Below, in pieces: positions 32,880 through 50,386 of a DNA stretch of 64,000 nucleotides. Source of the DNA: Capsaspora owczarzaki ATCC 30864 (taxonomy: Eukaryota > Opisthokonta > Filasterea); the NCBI RefSeq assembly GCF_000151315.2, contig NW_011887301.1:1230409-1294408 (forward strand), written 5' to 3'. Under the pieces are notes generated by a model. The model did not search any database and was not told where the DNA came from. It worked only from the letters and a program-made list of their open reading frames with translations. Numbering within the stretch: the first letter of the stretch is position 1; each line of letters begins with the position of its first letter. The position numbers and the translations under genes are program-made.

Positions 32880-33292
32880 ATCGAACGTCAGGCAACTGAT
32901 TGTGCGCTTCTTTAGTCCAGGGGCAGGGCCGTAACGAAGTGACCAAAGCGACAGACGGAACAAAACTACACAGAGGTCGATCGGTTCAGCTCATTTCAAA
33001 GTGGAACGAGCCATCGCGTCAGATAAACAGAGTGGTGATAGATTTACATTTTCGTGTATTTGTTTGTTTTTTTGCTTGACGATCAACGCCAATTCCACAT
33101 AAAAAGTCCAATGGACAATAAAACCGGCCACTATCACCAGCGGCAAGAGACAAAACCAGTGCCGAATACAAAACGAGAAAAAAAAAAAGAAGAAACGAAA
33201 CAACGCAACAATTAAACAAACGGCAAGAAAAGAATAAAACCAAAACAAAACATGAAAAATACAAACGGTGAAACGGGACAGCTTGTGCAAAA
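32880..33292. other. Convergent intergenic region
   Basis: This 413-bp interval holds the 3' ends of two convergent genes. A-rich on the plus strand from 33175 to 33260, which would be a T-rich 3' region for the leftward gene. Nothing else seen. Confidence 0.5.
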
Positions 33293-38750
<5,458 letters not shown>

Positions 38751-38941
38751 TTATGTGCGTGTGTGTGTGTGTCTGTGTGTGCTGGTTTGTGTTTTTGGTT
38801 CCCTTCTCCACACCCCTTTTTGTTGTTGTTGACTGAGAAACAAGATATGAAAGAAAATAAAAAAGAACTGAGCTGAGCTGAGCGGAACTTCTCTGAGATT
38901 TGATACTGTATTTCACAACAAAATTCTAACATGCCATGCAT

Positions 38942-38972
<31 letters not shown>

Positions 38973-38992
38973 CGAACCCCCCTTTTTGTTTT

Positions 38993-40585
38993 TCAGTCGT
39001 CCAAGTAAGCAGTCTCGCGGAAGAATACAGTCGGAGAGCTTCTTGACCCCGGTCGCTCAATGAAAAACGCGCTGCTGCTGCCGCTGGAGGGACTGCGAGC
39101 GCTGGATGGGGTGGGCGGAGGCCGAACATCGCCCTCAGCACCGGCGTGCGTGTTCTGGACGGTCGCGCCGAGAATAACCAGCAAAAACCAAATCACAAGC
39201 GAGCCCGACACGGGTTCCTCCACCTTGACCAGTCGCGGAAGCGCAAAGAGCATCGAGGCGCCAACAGCAGAGCTGACGAGCATTTCCAGCTGCCAGAGCA
39301 AGCTCGCGGCAATGCTAAATCCGTGAACAAACCCAGCAGAAATGACTGGGACGGCAAGAAGCTGTGCCAGCCGCCAGGGTTTGAGTGTGAGGGTCAGCGG
39401 GACGAGGAGCGGATGGAAAATGTCGGTCGGATCGACGTCGAGAACAAACGCACTGCTGTCGCTGGCGTCGAGATAGACGTGCGTCACGTGCGTTAGAATC
39501 GCATACGTCAGAAAGCCGACAATGTACGAGATGAAGCGCACGGGCGCAAAGCACTTGTCCACCCAGGTTGGAATCAGACGGACGATAAACGACTCGTGCA
39601 GTGATTTGGCCACAAGCCTGCCAACACTGATGGAAACAATCAGCGCGAGCAGCACAATGAGCGAAGCGTACGTGATTTGCATCTGGGGCGCAGCAGGCGG
39701 CACATGTCCACCAAAAAACCCAGAGAACGGCCACCACGAGCCATCCGAGGAGGACGAAGGAGAAGTCGTCGCACGCGCCGCACTCCGATAAGACGATGCA
39801 CTGTGCGCCTTGTCCGAGAGGCCGCGGCCGGCATCCGCGTCCGGGCCCACGGAGGTTGCGACAAACCCTTCCAGAATCGCAGTGATTGCGCCAAAGATGC
39901 CGTTCGTGAAGGGCTCGAGTGCGGCCACTGCCGGGACGCAATGCAGCTGAAAGTTCATCAACGCCGATCCACCGAGTGTGGACAGCACGACCACAGTGCC
40001 GACATAGACAAAGCAGGCGAGGACCAGTCCGAGACCCGCTCCGACGATCGTGGCCATGCGCGTGCACACGACGCGGTAGGTGAACAGCGTGGCCATTGCG
40101 ACCACCAGTGCAGCGGCAATGTTTGGCAGGATCGTCCCAGCGCCATCCGACGCCGAGTCGAGCTTGGCCAGCGTTGCGAACGCGGCGACGAACGCGACGC
40201 CAAACACAAACTGGCTGAAGAAGCGATGGCCAGCGAGCAGCAGCAGCAGGCCGACGAACGCAATGCCACTCAGCAGGACTGCGACGAACGGCTCGTTGGG
40301 GTCGCCGAGCTCGGGCAGTGCGTCATAGGCCGAGTACGACGACGACGACGACGACAAGGATGATGACGTGCCGCCGAGGAGGACTGAGCTGGCACCACCG
40401 CCGGAGCGGGAGAAGAGGGTGCTCCAGAGGCTCTGTCCGTGGGTGCTGGCAGGCATGGCGCCCTTGACATGGTCGGCGTCGAGGGACTGCGGGCGCCAGG
40501 ACGGCGGGAGCAGCGCCGGGACGACGAGCACGAGCAAGCTCACTGGCGCCTGGACGAGGAGGTCGGTCAGCTCATTCAGCGCCAT
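38993..40585 (-). CDS. Multi-pass membrane protein, possibly DUF4203/TM7SF3-like
   Basis: Single exon of 530 aa starting MALNELTDLLVQAP. I count nine to eleven hydrophobic segments, for example SLLVLVVPALLP, VLLSGIAFVGLLLLLAG, FVFGVAFVAAFATL, IAAALVVAMATLFTY, IVGAGLGLVLACFVYVGTVV, ASLIVLLALIVSISVG, FISYIVGFLTYAILTHV, LAQLLAVPVISAGFVHG and LVIWFLLVILGATV. Low-complexity Ser loops lie near residues 75-88 and 290-300. The motif 'GIAFVGLLLLLAGHRFF' followed by a Gly-rich helix pattern recalls the DUF4203 repeats of TM7SF3/TMEM198, but similarity is only at the pattern level. Location and function unknown. Confidence 0.72.
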   Translation of the reverse strand: MALNELTDLLVQAPVSLLVLVVPALLPPSWRPQSLDADHVKGAMPASTHGQSLWSTLFSRSGGGASSVLLGGTSSSLSSSSSSYSAYDALPELGDPNEPFVAVLLSGIAFVGLLLLLAGHRFFSQFVFGVAFVAAFATLAKLDSASDGAGTILPNIAAALVVAMATLFTYRVVCTRMATIVGAGLGLVLACFVYVGTVVVLSTLGGSALMNFQLHCVPAVAALEPFTNGIFGAITAILEGFVATSVGPDADAGRGLSDKAHSASSYRSAARATTSPSSSSDGSWWPFSGFFGGHVPPAAPQMQITYASLIVLLALIVSISVGRLVAKSLHESFIVRLIPTWVDKCFAPVRFISYIVGFLTYAILTHVTHVYLDASDSSAFVLDVDPTDIFHPLLVPLTLTLKPWRLAQLLAVPVISAGFVHGFSIAASLLWQLEMLVSSAVGASMLFALPRLVKVEEPVSGSLVIWFLLVILGATVQNTHAGAEGDVRPPPTPSSARSPSSGSSSAFFIERPGSRSSPTVFFRETAYLDD

Positions 40586-40873
40586 TCCATCAGAGGAAAC
40601 GGGAAAAGAGAGCTAAATAGCGCAAGGACGACAAGGGACCAGACTGGGTGCCGAGGAAGGGGGGGCAGGGGATTTGGCTGTGCAAAAGAGACGGCTCAGA
40701 CAAGCAAGCAAGAGCAAATGAGACTGGTCTGAAGTGCATCACATGCATTTGGTCTACTGTTGTACTGTTAGGCTGGAAGTACAGTACTGTAATGGTCGAC
40801 GAAAAAGTGTATGATTGCTCGAGGTTGGACAGAAAACAACAAAAATAGGACAAAACCACCTCCCTCTCTGCTG

Positions 40874-43800
40874 TTACACACCACCGCCGCTGCGATGCAC
40901 GGGAATGCGGTTGGCAAGATTCGAGCCCTTGTCGAAAATCGTGGCGAGACGGCTGTTGGAAACGGCGCCAGTGCGGAGGGCAGACATGAGCTGCAAAAAC
41001 TCGTCAAACTCGATCGTGCTGTTCTGGTTGAAGTCGACCTCGGAGATGAGCTCGTGCAGCTGGTTTTCAGAGACCTCCTCGCCCATCGAGTCGAGAACCT
41101 TGCGCAGCTCGATCGCGCTGATGTGGCCGGTGCCGGCCAGATCAAAGCGGTCAAACTCGCGACGCAGCTCGGAAATCTCGCCCTGGTTGAACTTGACGGG
41201 CACCTTGGTGGAGCGCGCAGACGTGTTGGCGGCAAGGCCCATGGTCTGCAGGAAGGCTTCAGCGTCGGCCTTCTCGGCGGCGCACTGCTCCTCAGTCCAG
41301 TTGAGCTCCTTGGACATGATCTGGATGACCGACGGCAAGGCCTGCAGCGCGGCCTGCACGTTCAAGAAGGCCAGGCGGGTGCGGCGCGCCAGGACGTCCA
41401 CGGCCGTGCAAGCATACTCGCGGATGGCGTAGCGAACCTCCGCCTCAATGTACGGGTACTCCTCGGCAAGACGGCGACCCACGACCGGCCAGCGGCGGCC
41501 AGTGATGGTGGCAAGCAGCGCCACCTCGCCGGCGCGATCGCCGTACGTGTTGGCCAGGTGCTGGGCAACTTCAACGTCGAGTCCGTAGTCTTGAACCAGG
41601 CGAATAAACATGGTCGGGGTGTAGCCAGCGCCGCCCATGAGCATCAGGCCGTCCGTCTGGCAGCCGCGCTCGGGCTTGAGGTTGCAGGCGGCGATGGCGG
41701 CGTCCACAGTGTCGATGGCCATGGTGCGGTAGGTCGTCCACTTGCCGCCCGAGATGGTGACGAGCTTGGAGTCGCTGACATGGACGAGGTGGTTGCGGAC
41801 GATCGATTGCGTGTTGGCCGAGTCGGGATCGGAGACAAGCGGGCGAATGCCGCTCCACGCGGCAAGGACATCGCCGCGGCGCACCTGCACGTCGGGGCTC
41901 AGGTAGTGACGAACTTCGTTCAGGATAAAGTCGATTTCCTCCTCCGTCGGCATCGGGTTGGCGCTGACCTTGGTGGGGGCGTCCGTGGTTCCGGCAATCG
42001 TCATGTTCTGCCAGGGCAGGAAGAAGATGACGCGTCCGTCGCTGGTGGCGGGGTCGAGCAGGCCCATTCCGCGGGGGCTGTGTAGTAGTAGAGTAAGAGA
42101 AGCAATCGGTTAGCAAAGTGGGATGTTGAACAAAAAAACAAAACCATCCAAAACAAGCGAGCAAAAACGCATGCCTCTCACCTGTAGTAGTTCGGGAGCA
42201 CAATGTGAACGCCAGAGCTTGGCTGAACAATGTCCATAACCTTCGGGTTGTCCATCTTGCGAATGGCATCTGTGAGCATTGCGTGTTGCGTGAGTGGAAA
42301 AGGTACGACAAGACGAGGACGAAATGTCTGTCAATCGTGTGGAGCAAACGTACCGCAGAAAGGACCGGTAGCGTTGATGACACACTAGCGACGGAATCAA
42401 CCAAGATGAATGAGCAACGTGAGTCAAACGCTCCAACTCCGACAACCACAGCCACAACAAAACTTTCATACCTTGGCACGAACATCCCAGCTGTCTCCGG
42501 TGATGGTGTCGCGGACGGTGGCGCCGCACACGCGCTCCTTGCCAGTAGACGGATCAATCTCCTTGAGCAGCGACTGGACTTCAACGTGGTTGGCAACGGT
42601 GGCTCCGCGCTCCGCGGCAGTCAGTGCGATGGAAATGTTCATGCGAGCGTCGTTGTGTTGGCCTGGAGTGAAGTAAAGAGGTGCAGGAACGAGAGTGAGC
42701 TGCGCTTGTTCACTCGCTTTCCACTTGGCAAAACAAAAACAAACCACCGCGAAATGTACCGTCGTAGTAAACAATGGAGCCGACCAAATCCTCACGCTTG
42801 AGCATGGGGAAGGCTTCCAAAGTCTTTTCGGGGGAGAGGACGTAGGAGGTTTTGACGTTAGCGGTGCCGGCGATGAGGTCGTACATTTTGATGCCCGACC
42901 AGAAGTACGGGAGCTGCCACAGCTTGTAGACGGGCAGCATGATTGGCAGAGGTCCGGAGAGGTGCGGGGCGATTTCGAGAAGGTTGGCACGCTCGTGCAG
43001 CGCCTCCTTGACGAGCTTGAACTGCTCATAGTCGAGGTTGAAGACGGCCTTTTGCAGGTAGCGCACACCGCCGTGAATCAGCTTGGTGCTGCGGCTGCTG
43101 GTGCCGCTGGAAAAGTCGTCGCGTTCAACAAGGGCAGTTGAGAGGCCTGAGTAAGTGGTGGAGGTGGAGGAGGTGTCGGTTAGTACAAGTTGGGAAAACT
43201 GAAGCGCTGCGACACGACAAAAAAGGAATCCCCCCCACTTTACCGCGAGTGACTGCGTCGAGAGCAACGCCAGCACCAGTTGCACCGGCGCCAATGATGA
43301 GGACGTCGAATTGCTTGGTTTCGCGCAACGACTTGAGCTGCTGCGCGCTACAATTTGGTGTAAAACGGCAGAATCGCAGAATCGGGGTGAGGAAGGGTTT
43401 GGTTTCAAAAGTGAGTGCGACACGGGGATGCTGCGACACAGCCCAGCCAACCGTCGGATTCAGAACACAAAAAGGAGCGCCATTGATGAAAGTCGCAGCG
43501 TCCAATGTGACTTGATCGATGGTTGGCCGACGAGTGTGGTTTGGTTTGGGGTCCAATTTGTGGGCTGTGCGAATGTATTACCGCGTGGGAAGCTCGGTCG
43601 ATCGGAGGACAGCTGTCTCTGCGAGTGCCTGCTTGGTCTACAGAATTGATTAAATCACGAGCACGATCAAGTGAGTTGAAGTGAAGTGAAGTGAAGTGGA
43701 GTGAAGTAAAGTGAGATTCGCAGTGAAGTGAGATGTGAGACTGAGAGACTGAGAGCAAAGTGCATTTGAGCCCCGGGTGTTGTGAATGGAGACAACAACC

Positions 43801-44675
43801 GAGTCAAGTGTTTGTCAATAGTGTAGTATAGTAAATGTCAGGTCAGTGTGTGTGTGAGTGAGTGTGTGAGTGTGAGTGAAGGTAGGGTCTTAAAGCGAGT
43901 GGAGGAGGGAAGGAGCGAACTCGGTTGTCACTTTCACCGAGTGGAGGGGGGAAGGAGCGAACTCGGTTGTCACTTTCACCGTTCCAGCGAATCTTGCATG
44001 AATGAAGTGAGTAAGCCGAGTGGGTATAAGGGGATGAAGGGGATGAAGGGTGATAGGGGGAGGTTGGGGTTGGTCATCGCGAGTGCAGTGAGCGAATGAA
44101 AACGCAGCAGCAGAAGCAGCAGCGCCTCACACTTTGCCATTTCCCCTCTTTTTGATTGCAACGAAGCGCCAGAATAAAGTAGATGAAAGATGAAAGCGCG
44201 TGCTTTGTGTTTGTGTTTGTGTTTGTGTTTGTGTGGGTGCAGCGGTGCTGAGCGAGAATCGAAATGAAGAAGGAAGAAGGAAGAAAGGAAGAAAGTGCCG
44301 CGGGTCGATTTTTATAAGCTTGCTTTCCTTCACTTCGTTCTTCTTACTTTGCATTGCTCATCCTTCACTCAGCGTTCACTCGACTGACGATTACGATGAC
44401 GATTACGATGATGATGATGATGATGATGGGCGTGGTGCATCAACAGAAACGAAAAACAACGAGAAGAGCGGCTGGATCAACGAGCACGTTCTCGCTCTTA
44501 GTCACTCTCTCTCACTCGCTCACTACAGCATGGCGAGTTCGGTCGGATGCCGAGACGCTTCATGTTGAATACTCACTCGGTTAAAGTCAGAGTTGTAGAG
44601 CGCAAGACCAGTCGCAGTCGCAGCCGCCGCAACAGCACCAAGGTTGAGCGCGCGACGAGCGTAGCGTGCAAACAT
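40874..44675 (-). CDS. GPD2: Mitochondrial FAD-dependent glycerol-3-phosphate dehydrogenase, seven exons
   Basis: Oxidises glycerol-3-phosphate to dihydroxyacetone phosphate at the outer face of the inner mitochondrial membrane and passes electrons to ubiquinone. Exons: 44675-44577, 43340-43244, 43146-42760, 42662-42472, 42384-42354, 42269-42182 and 42077-40874; 698 aa, close to the human length of 727. The N terminus is Arg/Ala-rich (MFARYARRALNLGAVAAA), fitting an import signal with a membrane helix. The FAD-binding motif is IIGAGATGAGVALDAVTRG; then GTSSRSTKLIHGGVRYL, YYDGQHNDARMN, VINATGPFCD, VLPNYYSPRGMGLLDP and ISGGKWTTYRTMA. The C-terminal EF-hands (DLAGTGHISAIELR and DFNQNSTIEFDEFL) suggest calcium control as in animals. 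The exon 2 acceptor is one of two adjacent CAGs. Confidence 0.95.
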
Positions 44676-45226
44676 TGGGGAGATGATCAGCGAAAATAAA
44701 GAAGCAAGCAGAAAGAAAGAAGAAGAAGAAGAGGTAAGGATGGAGAAGGAGAAGGGAAGAAGAGGAAGAAGGGAAGAAGGGAAGAAGGGAAGAAAATGAA
44801 AAACTGAGACTGGACTTGCTCAGAAAAAAACCGATTTGGCACAAAAAGCAAGCTCACAATTTATTCATCCATCACCCAACCATCCATCCACCAAACTGAG
44901 GATTGCGCTTGGGATCATGACGCATTGGAAAGTCCGTTTCAAGTCACAACAACCAAAAAACGCTTCAGTTCCACTACTGCAACCACTTCACGACTGGAAC
45001 ATGTACGAATCAGCGACGGAAAACAAAGGATCGACAGCTCCTGTCGAATAGAATCGGTTGTGGCAGCTTTGTGCTTGAGCTGCATGAGGACCGCAGATGT
45101 CTGGTTGCTCTCATTCGCTCAGTTCCACTGCAATCACTCACTCTCCAACCCCCTTTTGTTTTGTTTGTATTATTGCATTTGGACAATCTCAGCAATCTCA
45201 GAACTCTCAGATGCAGTCTTACTCTT

Positions 45227-45257
<31 letters not shown>

Positions 45258-45277
45258 AACTGTCACTCACTCTCATA
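44676..45277. promoter_or_regulatory. Divergent promoter region of the GPD2 and TPR-protein genes
   Basis: This 602-bp interval separates two divergent starts. It holds GAAGAA-rich sequence near 44705-44800 and a CT-rich tract (45223-45255) just before the rightward ATG. No specific factor site can be named. Confidence 0.45.
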
Positions 45278-47854
45278 ATGCGGCTGCTGCTGGTCGCGCT
45301 CCTGCTAGCAACCGCATCAGCAACCTCATCGTCAGACGATGCACCATCATCATCATCGTCGTCGTCGCCCTGTGGACGAGTCCTCCTCGCACGCGCCCGC
45401 CAGAGCGAGCTGACCAGCACCAAGGGCGACCAGGCTGCAGCAGCCGCCGCCGCCGCTGCCGCCACCAAGAAGCGCGGGCCTCCACTCGCAGGCACTCCTG
45501 GCGCAAGTAGTAGTGGCTCTGCTGGCTCTGCGGGCGCTGGGCTCAAGCTGCGCCAGGCAAAGTTCGCTGTGGCGGTGCTCTCGCCCGATGGCATCTTCCC
45601 ACTCCCGCCACTCAAGTCTGCAGCGAGCAACAAGGACGAGCAAGCTGACGCGAGCAGCAGCAGCAGCAGCAGCAATGCTCAGTCGATGAACGCGTCGGAC
45701 GCATCGTCGTCATCGTCGTTGTCGTGGGCAGCGCCGGAGGACACCGACTCGCTCTTGGCCGCCGTTCCGCTGCGTTATATTGACGCGGCGCAAATGCTGG
45801 TGCACCAGCTGCGCACACTGGGCCATGACGTGATTCTGACATCGCGGTTTGATCTCAAGCTGGCGCGCGAGCGGCAGTTTATCGTCCTCGCTGCACACCA
45901 CTTGTTCAATCGCGCCCAATTCCCGCAGTCGGACGTTGCCATTGTCAAGCAAGTGCTCGACGAGGCCATCCTCTTCAATCTCGAGCTTGTGGACTCGGAG
46001 GGCGACGAAAACATCACCCCAGAGTACATTGAGCTGCTGCAAGACCGATGCGTTTGGGACGCGTCGTCCATCAACGCGCAGCGCCTGGCAAGCGTCGGAC
46101 TGACCAGCCCCGTCGAGCATGTGGCGCTGTCCTTTGCACCGTGGCTCAACCGCGAGTACCGCGGTCTTGTGCCAATGGCCTCGCTGACCAAGGACGTCGA
46201 TCTGCTCTTCCTCGGCAAAATCTCTTCACGCGCGCGCGAGCTGCTCACCCTCGTCCAACAGCAGGGCATCAATGTCATGGCGCTGGACGGCAGCCACGAG
46301 CGCGGACTGACAATGCGCGAGCGAGACGTGCTCATTGCCCGCGCCAAGGCCGTCATCATGCTGCACTCGAGCGAAGAGGCCGCATCCACAGCATCCTACA
46401 ACGACGAGAACGATCATCAGCATGATCACAGCCACGCCTATGATCAATCCGACGCCGGAGAGGGCGCTACCGACGACATTCCCGATGAACTGAATCTGGA
46501 CGACGAGGCGGCCGGTGTGGCACCCGACTGGGCCACCATCAACCTGGCCTTGGAGAACAGAGTGTGCATCCTGATCGAAGGCCTCACCGAGGCCTCCGAC
46601 GACCACCGCGGCTCTGGCAGCAGCGATTCGGACGACCCCTTTTCCGACGCCATCCCATCGCGCACGCAGGCCTCAAAGCTCGCTCGCGGCGTCGTGACGG
46701 ACAAGTCGTTGGTGCGCTTCCTGGCCGACGCCGGCGGCTTGGTGGTCTTTGAAACCGCCAGCGAGCTCGTCGATTTGACAGCAAGCTTGCTCGTCGACGC
46801 CCCGGATGCAGCGAGCGAGCGGAGTGCAATTGCGCTCCGAGGTCAGCGCACCTTTGAGCAGCTCGACGCTTCCGGTAATCTTCGTCGCCAACTGGATGCC
46901 ATCCTCCCCGACGGCATGACCAAGTTTGCGCAACGGCTGGTCGAAGGTACGCGCCTTGTGACACAGTTTGAAACCCACCAGGCGGGCGCCTCGGACCAGC
47001 CGAACGTCAATGTCAGGACGGGGCACCACTACCCGTCCATCGTGTTGGCGGCAGATGTCTCGCTGTCACAGCGGGCCCAAAAAGCGCATCAGTACAACCC
47101 GCAAGACGCGCTATTGGAGCGCGCGGTTGGCTTGTTCGAAAAGCTCACGCAGAGCGCTCCCAAGAGCAGCGCGGCGCTGGCGGGCATGGGTCGCGCCCTG
47201 TTCCTGCTCGGTCGCTACAAGGACGCCGCCAAATACCTCGAGCGAGCTCGCCGGCGGAATGAAGACGACCCCGAAATCTACGAGCTGCTTGGCCTTGCCC
47301 AACAGAGCTTGGAAGAGTACGACGAGGCCAGCGACGGTTTCTTGGCAGCGCTGGAAACGACGATCGAGCAAGAGTCGCACCATGGCACCGCCCTTGGCAC
47401 GTGCCCTGTCAGTGTGCTCGTTCATCTGGCCGATGTTTCGGCTCAGCGAGATGATTACGAGCGGCTTGCGACTGTGATTTCAAGGTTTGTTTTGAGCGTT
47501 TTCGATGTATTTGTTTCTTTTTTTTTTTGGGAGGGGGGGGGGCGATCGCGGTGGGGCTGGGGCTAGGGTGTTGGATTGAATCGGTTACTGCAGGTGCCAA
47601 AGTTGTCTCACAATCTTGGTACGGTTTGCGTTGCCGATTCATCTCTTTCTGCAACACAACACAGATTGATGGACTGCGCACCAGGCAACCGGGACGCACT
47701 CCTGGCTTTCGGCTACGCGTCGATCAGCCTGGAGATTCCCGAGAACGTTGATTGGGTGTTGACCCAACTCGGTGCACTGGATGGCGCCGAGCAAGATGTC
47801 GCAGATCTCGACCAGGCGCTTGTCAAACTGCGGCAAAATCTTTCCCTGCAGTAA
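45278..47854 (+). CDS. Secretory-pathway protein with CgeB-like glycosyltransferase region and TPRs, two exons
   Basis: Exons 45278-47484 and 47665-47854, phase 2 join (ISR|LMDC), 798 aa. Starts with a clear signal peptide (MRLLLVALLLATASATSSS). A Ser/Ala low-complexity segment follows to about residue 150. Residues about 160-540 look like a nucleotide-sugar-transferase-like fold of the CgeB/YkvP type: LVHQLRTLGHDVILTSRF, QFIVLAAHHLF, ALSFAPWLNREY, KDVDLLFLGKISSRARELL, MRERDVLIARAKAVIMLH, and RVCILIEG. From about 610 there are tetratricopeptide repeats (ALAGMGRALFLLGRYKDAAKYLERAR, split by the family's A-G-Y pattern, then EIYELLGLAQQSLEEYDEAS). No retention motif is seen. Possibly an ER/Golgi lumen transferase; assignment is at fold-pattern level. 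Confidence 0.75.
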
Positions 47855-48030
47855 CGCCTTGGCTGCCCTTTTTTTTTTTGACATGTTACCGTCTTGGTTT
47901 GAATTTTTGTTTAATTGCTGCTTTTTTGTTTCTGCTGCTATCTGTATTCTGAAGTTTCTGGTTTTACTTTGTACAAGAACTTTTTTTTTTTTTGTCTACA
48001 AAATGGTTTGGTTGCAACCCGCACCTGGTT

Positions 48031-48832
48031 TCAAGCTTGTTTGAGTTGCATGTACACTGGCAGCAGGGACGCCATTGGGAACAGACTCCAGATGGTCGTC
48101 CACATGACACGGTTGGATGCGCCCTCGGAAAACACTGCGTGCAGCAGAATGAGGCCTGTCGCTGTCATGGACAATCTGTCAACAAGGGCAGTTCATCATT
48201 TTTTGCAAACAGTGAGTAAATGTCGAGATGAGTGTTCACAGGCGAGTCTTGGCAAAAGGTGGATGAAAATTCTTAGACTGTGTCATTGCAAACGCAGCCA
48301 AACCTTGCCGCCAAGACAAATCTATTTGGCTGTTTGCTCTTGCTTTTTTGCTGCCTCACTCCAAAACCCGCCCCATCACTCCAAAGCCACACAAGCGTCG
48401 AATTCTGTAAAAGTATAGAAAATTTAGAAGAGTCGGATGGTGGGAAGGGACTGACCCTGCGGCGTGGACAAGCTGGATGCCGAGCGCGGTCGAGTTCGCT
48501 TCGATTGTCTTGGCGGATTCTGAAACTCTGGCGTCATCATCGTCCTGCCCGGCAGCCGCCGCCGCAGCTGCAGCAATGCCTCGCTTGCGCAGCTCAAACA
48601 CGCGCGACATGACATAGACCGGGTTGGCCGTGAGGTAGATGCCTCCGAGGGCGCAGGTGAGCCCCGCAGTGGCCGAAAAGGAAAGGAAGGTGACGCGTCC
48701 GAGCGTTCCCACGACCATGGCTGCAGCCGCCGCAGGGCCGCCAAGGCGAGGACAGTGCGATGCAGACACGGCGAGGATTGACGTGGGATCAGGACCGGCC
48801 GAGCACACGGGCGAGTTGACGTAAATGTTCAT
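48031..48832 (-). CDS. Small multi-pass membrane protein, two exons
   Basis: Exons 48832-48456 and 48175-48031, phase 2 join (HAAG|LSMTATG), 173 aa. Begins MNIYVNSPVCSAG. Hydrophobic segments: VTFLSFSATAGLTCALGGIYL, LSMTATGLILLHAVF, and TIWSLFPMASLLPVY; an Ala run followed by four Asp lies in the loop between. It ends YMQLKQA. I do not recognise the family. The phase match and the continuity of membrane pattern support the model. Confidence 0.65.
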
Positions 48833-49162
48833 TGTTGAATTGAATGGAAAACGGCGTTCAAAAACCAAAAACAAACAACGTTGGCGTTGAAACTTGAAAC
48901 TCGAAACAAAGAAGACTGAGGACTAAGACTTTGTGTTGACTTTTTTTGACTTTGTTGTTAAAAATTGAATTGCTCTGATTGATGACTCGCATGCACCACA
49001 CTACAAGTGAAATAGCGCGCTCACAAAGAAAAAAAAAACCGGAAAATAAACAAACCAACAAACAACAAAACACCATAAAACGAAATCTCTTTCTCTCCAA
49101 CACGAAAAACGCCCAGCGCTCGGCAGAGAGTGGACTGCCTCACTCGACTAGAAGCATGGACT
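48833..49162. other. Intergenic region between two leftward genes
   Basis: This 330-bp interval must hold the promoter of the small membrane protein and the 3' end of the GT43-like gene. A-rich near 49028-49080. Nothing specific seen. Confidence 0.4.
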
Positions 49163-50386
49163 TTACGCTTCAAACCGTTTCAAGTCCGACTTGGGCTCGT
49201 ATCGTAAACTGGGCTCCTCGGTGAGCAGGTTCCAGACGAGTATATCTCGGCCGAGCCTGGCCTGTGGTTCGAGCAGAGTGAGGTTGAGGTTGACGCACGA
49301 AGCAACCATGTCTGAAAGGGGTCGCAGAGGGTTGAGTTGGGACTGCCACATGAGTGTTTCTTTGGCCGAAAGAACAAGTGCAATGTTCATAGCAAAGCCC
49401 ACGACAGGGAGTGGCAGCACTGCGGTCTGCTCCGCAGTCGTGCGCCAGGCAATGATACGCCGCGAGTCGGGATCGACGACGGGGCCCTCGTAACTCAAGC
49501 CATCCGCAAACCCAACCGGCCAGACGGACGCGTGTTTGGTAAACCGCATCTCGCGGAATAGCGCCAGACTGTAGACGTACTCCATGTCTGCAAAGAACAC
49601 GACGCCCGATGGCGTTGCGTGCTGGATGCATCTTCGGTTGACTGGCGGCATGTCCTGGGCAATGTATGGCTTGTAGTCCACGACGAGACCCCCCGCTATC
49701 CGCAGTGGCCGGCGAAAGAGCTCTCGCTCAATGTACCCGATCGCGAGGCTGCGCTGGCGGATGAGATCCGAGCTGCAGCCTGTAATGGCCAGATGCGAGT
49801 ACGCGCCGTCCATGCCCGAGTCGCGCAGGACGTGCGAGACGCGCGCGAGCGGCTTTGAAGCGCAGTCGACGACGACCCAGTGCAGCGCGGGCACCTGGCG
49901 CAGCGTGTTTGCCAGGCGGACCAGATCGGCCTTCATTGCAGGCGTGTCCTTGACGACCGTGATTGCGTAGATGACTGGCAGCGTGGCTGGGCATCGTGTG
50001 GCTGCGGCCTGTGGCGCGCGGTTCCACGCGACGCTGACCGACCACTCGGCCGCGTCCTCGCCCATGCACCCCGCAGCAGCAGCACCACCGCTACCATCAT
50101 CGGGCGCTGCTCGTTGCTGAAGTCGGAGTGCTGCGTGCTCGCTGGGTGGAATCAGCCGCAGTGGGACTGCGTTCGCGCCGTCCAAGTCCACAAAGCCGTG
50201 CGTTACAACACTGCCGCTCTCCAGGATGGTGATGCCGGGCGCCGGCGGCCGTGGCAGGATGCCGTCTCTGCACATCAGCATCCAGCACGCAGCCGCAGTG
50301 ACCGCGCACGACAGCAGCGCAGTCAGAAGCACCGCGCGACGCGTCAGCCGCAGGTGGTGCAGCAGCTTGGCGACCCTTCTCAGCAT
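49163..50386 (-). CDS. GT43 beta-1,3-glucuronyltransferase homologue with altered catalytic motifs
   Basis: Single exon, 407 aa, type II Golgi layout: basic N terminus (MLRRVAKLLHHLRLTRR), one membrane helix (AVLLTALLSCAVTAAACWML), then the luminal domain. Family blocks: VIYAITVVKD, DLVRLANTLRQVPALHWVVV, VLRDSGMDGAYSHLAI, RQRSLAIGYI, GVVFFADMEYVYSLALFREM, SVWPVGFADGLSYEGPVV, VVGFAMNIALVL, LLEPQARLGRDILVWNLLTEEP. Compared with human B3GAT3 several key positions differ: the DDD metal motif is DME, the TPTY nucleotide-binding motif is TVVK, the His before TRTEKP is Asn, and the catalytic-base Glu region (HLESS) reads PLSDM. It may be a pseudoenzyme or use another sugar. ATG at 50386 chosen; no upstream in-frame ATG is near. 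Confidence 0.85.
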   Translation of the reverse strand: MLRRVAKLLHHLRLTRRAVLLTALLSCAVTAAACWMLMCRDGILPRPPAPGITILESGSVVTHGFVDLDGANAVPLRLIPPSEHAALRLQQRAAPDDGSGGAAAAGCMGEDAAEWSVSVAWNRAPQAAATRCPATLPVIYAITVVKDTPAMKADLVRLANTLRQVPALHWVVVDCASKPLARVSHVLRDSGMDGAYSHLAITGCSSDLIRQRSLAIGYIERELFRRPLRIAGGLVVDYKPYIAQDMPPVNRRCIQHATPSGVVFFADMEYVYSLALFREMRFTKHASVWPVGFADGLSYEGPVVDPDSRRIIAWRTTAEQTAVLPLPVVGFAMNIALVLSAKETLMWQSQLNPLRPLSDMVASCVNLNLTLLEPQARLGRDILVWNLLTEEPSLRYEPKSDLKRFEA

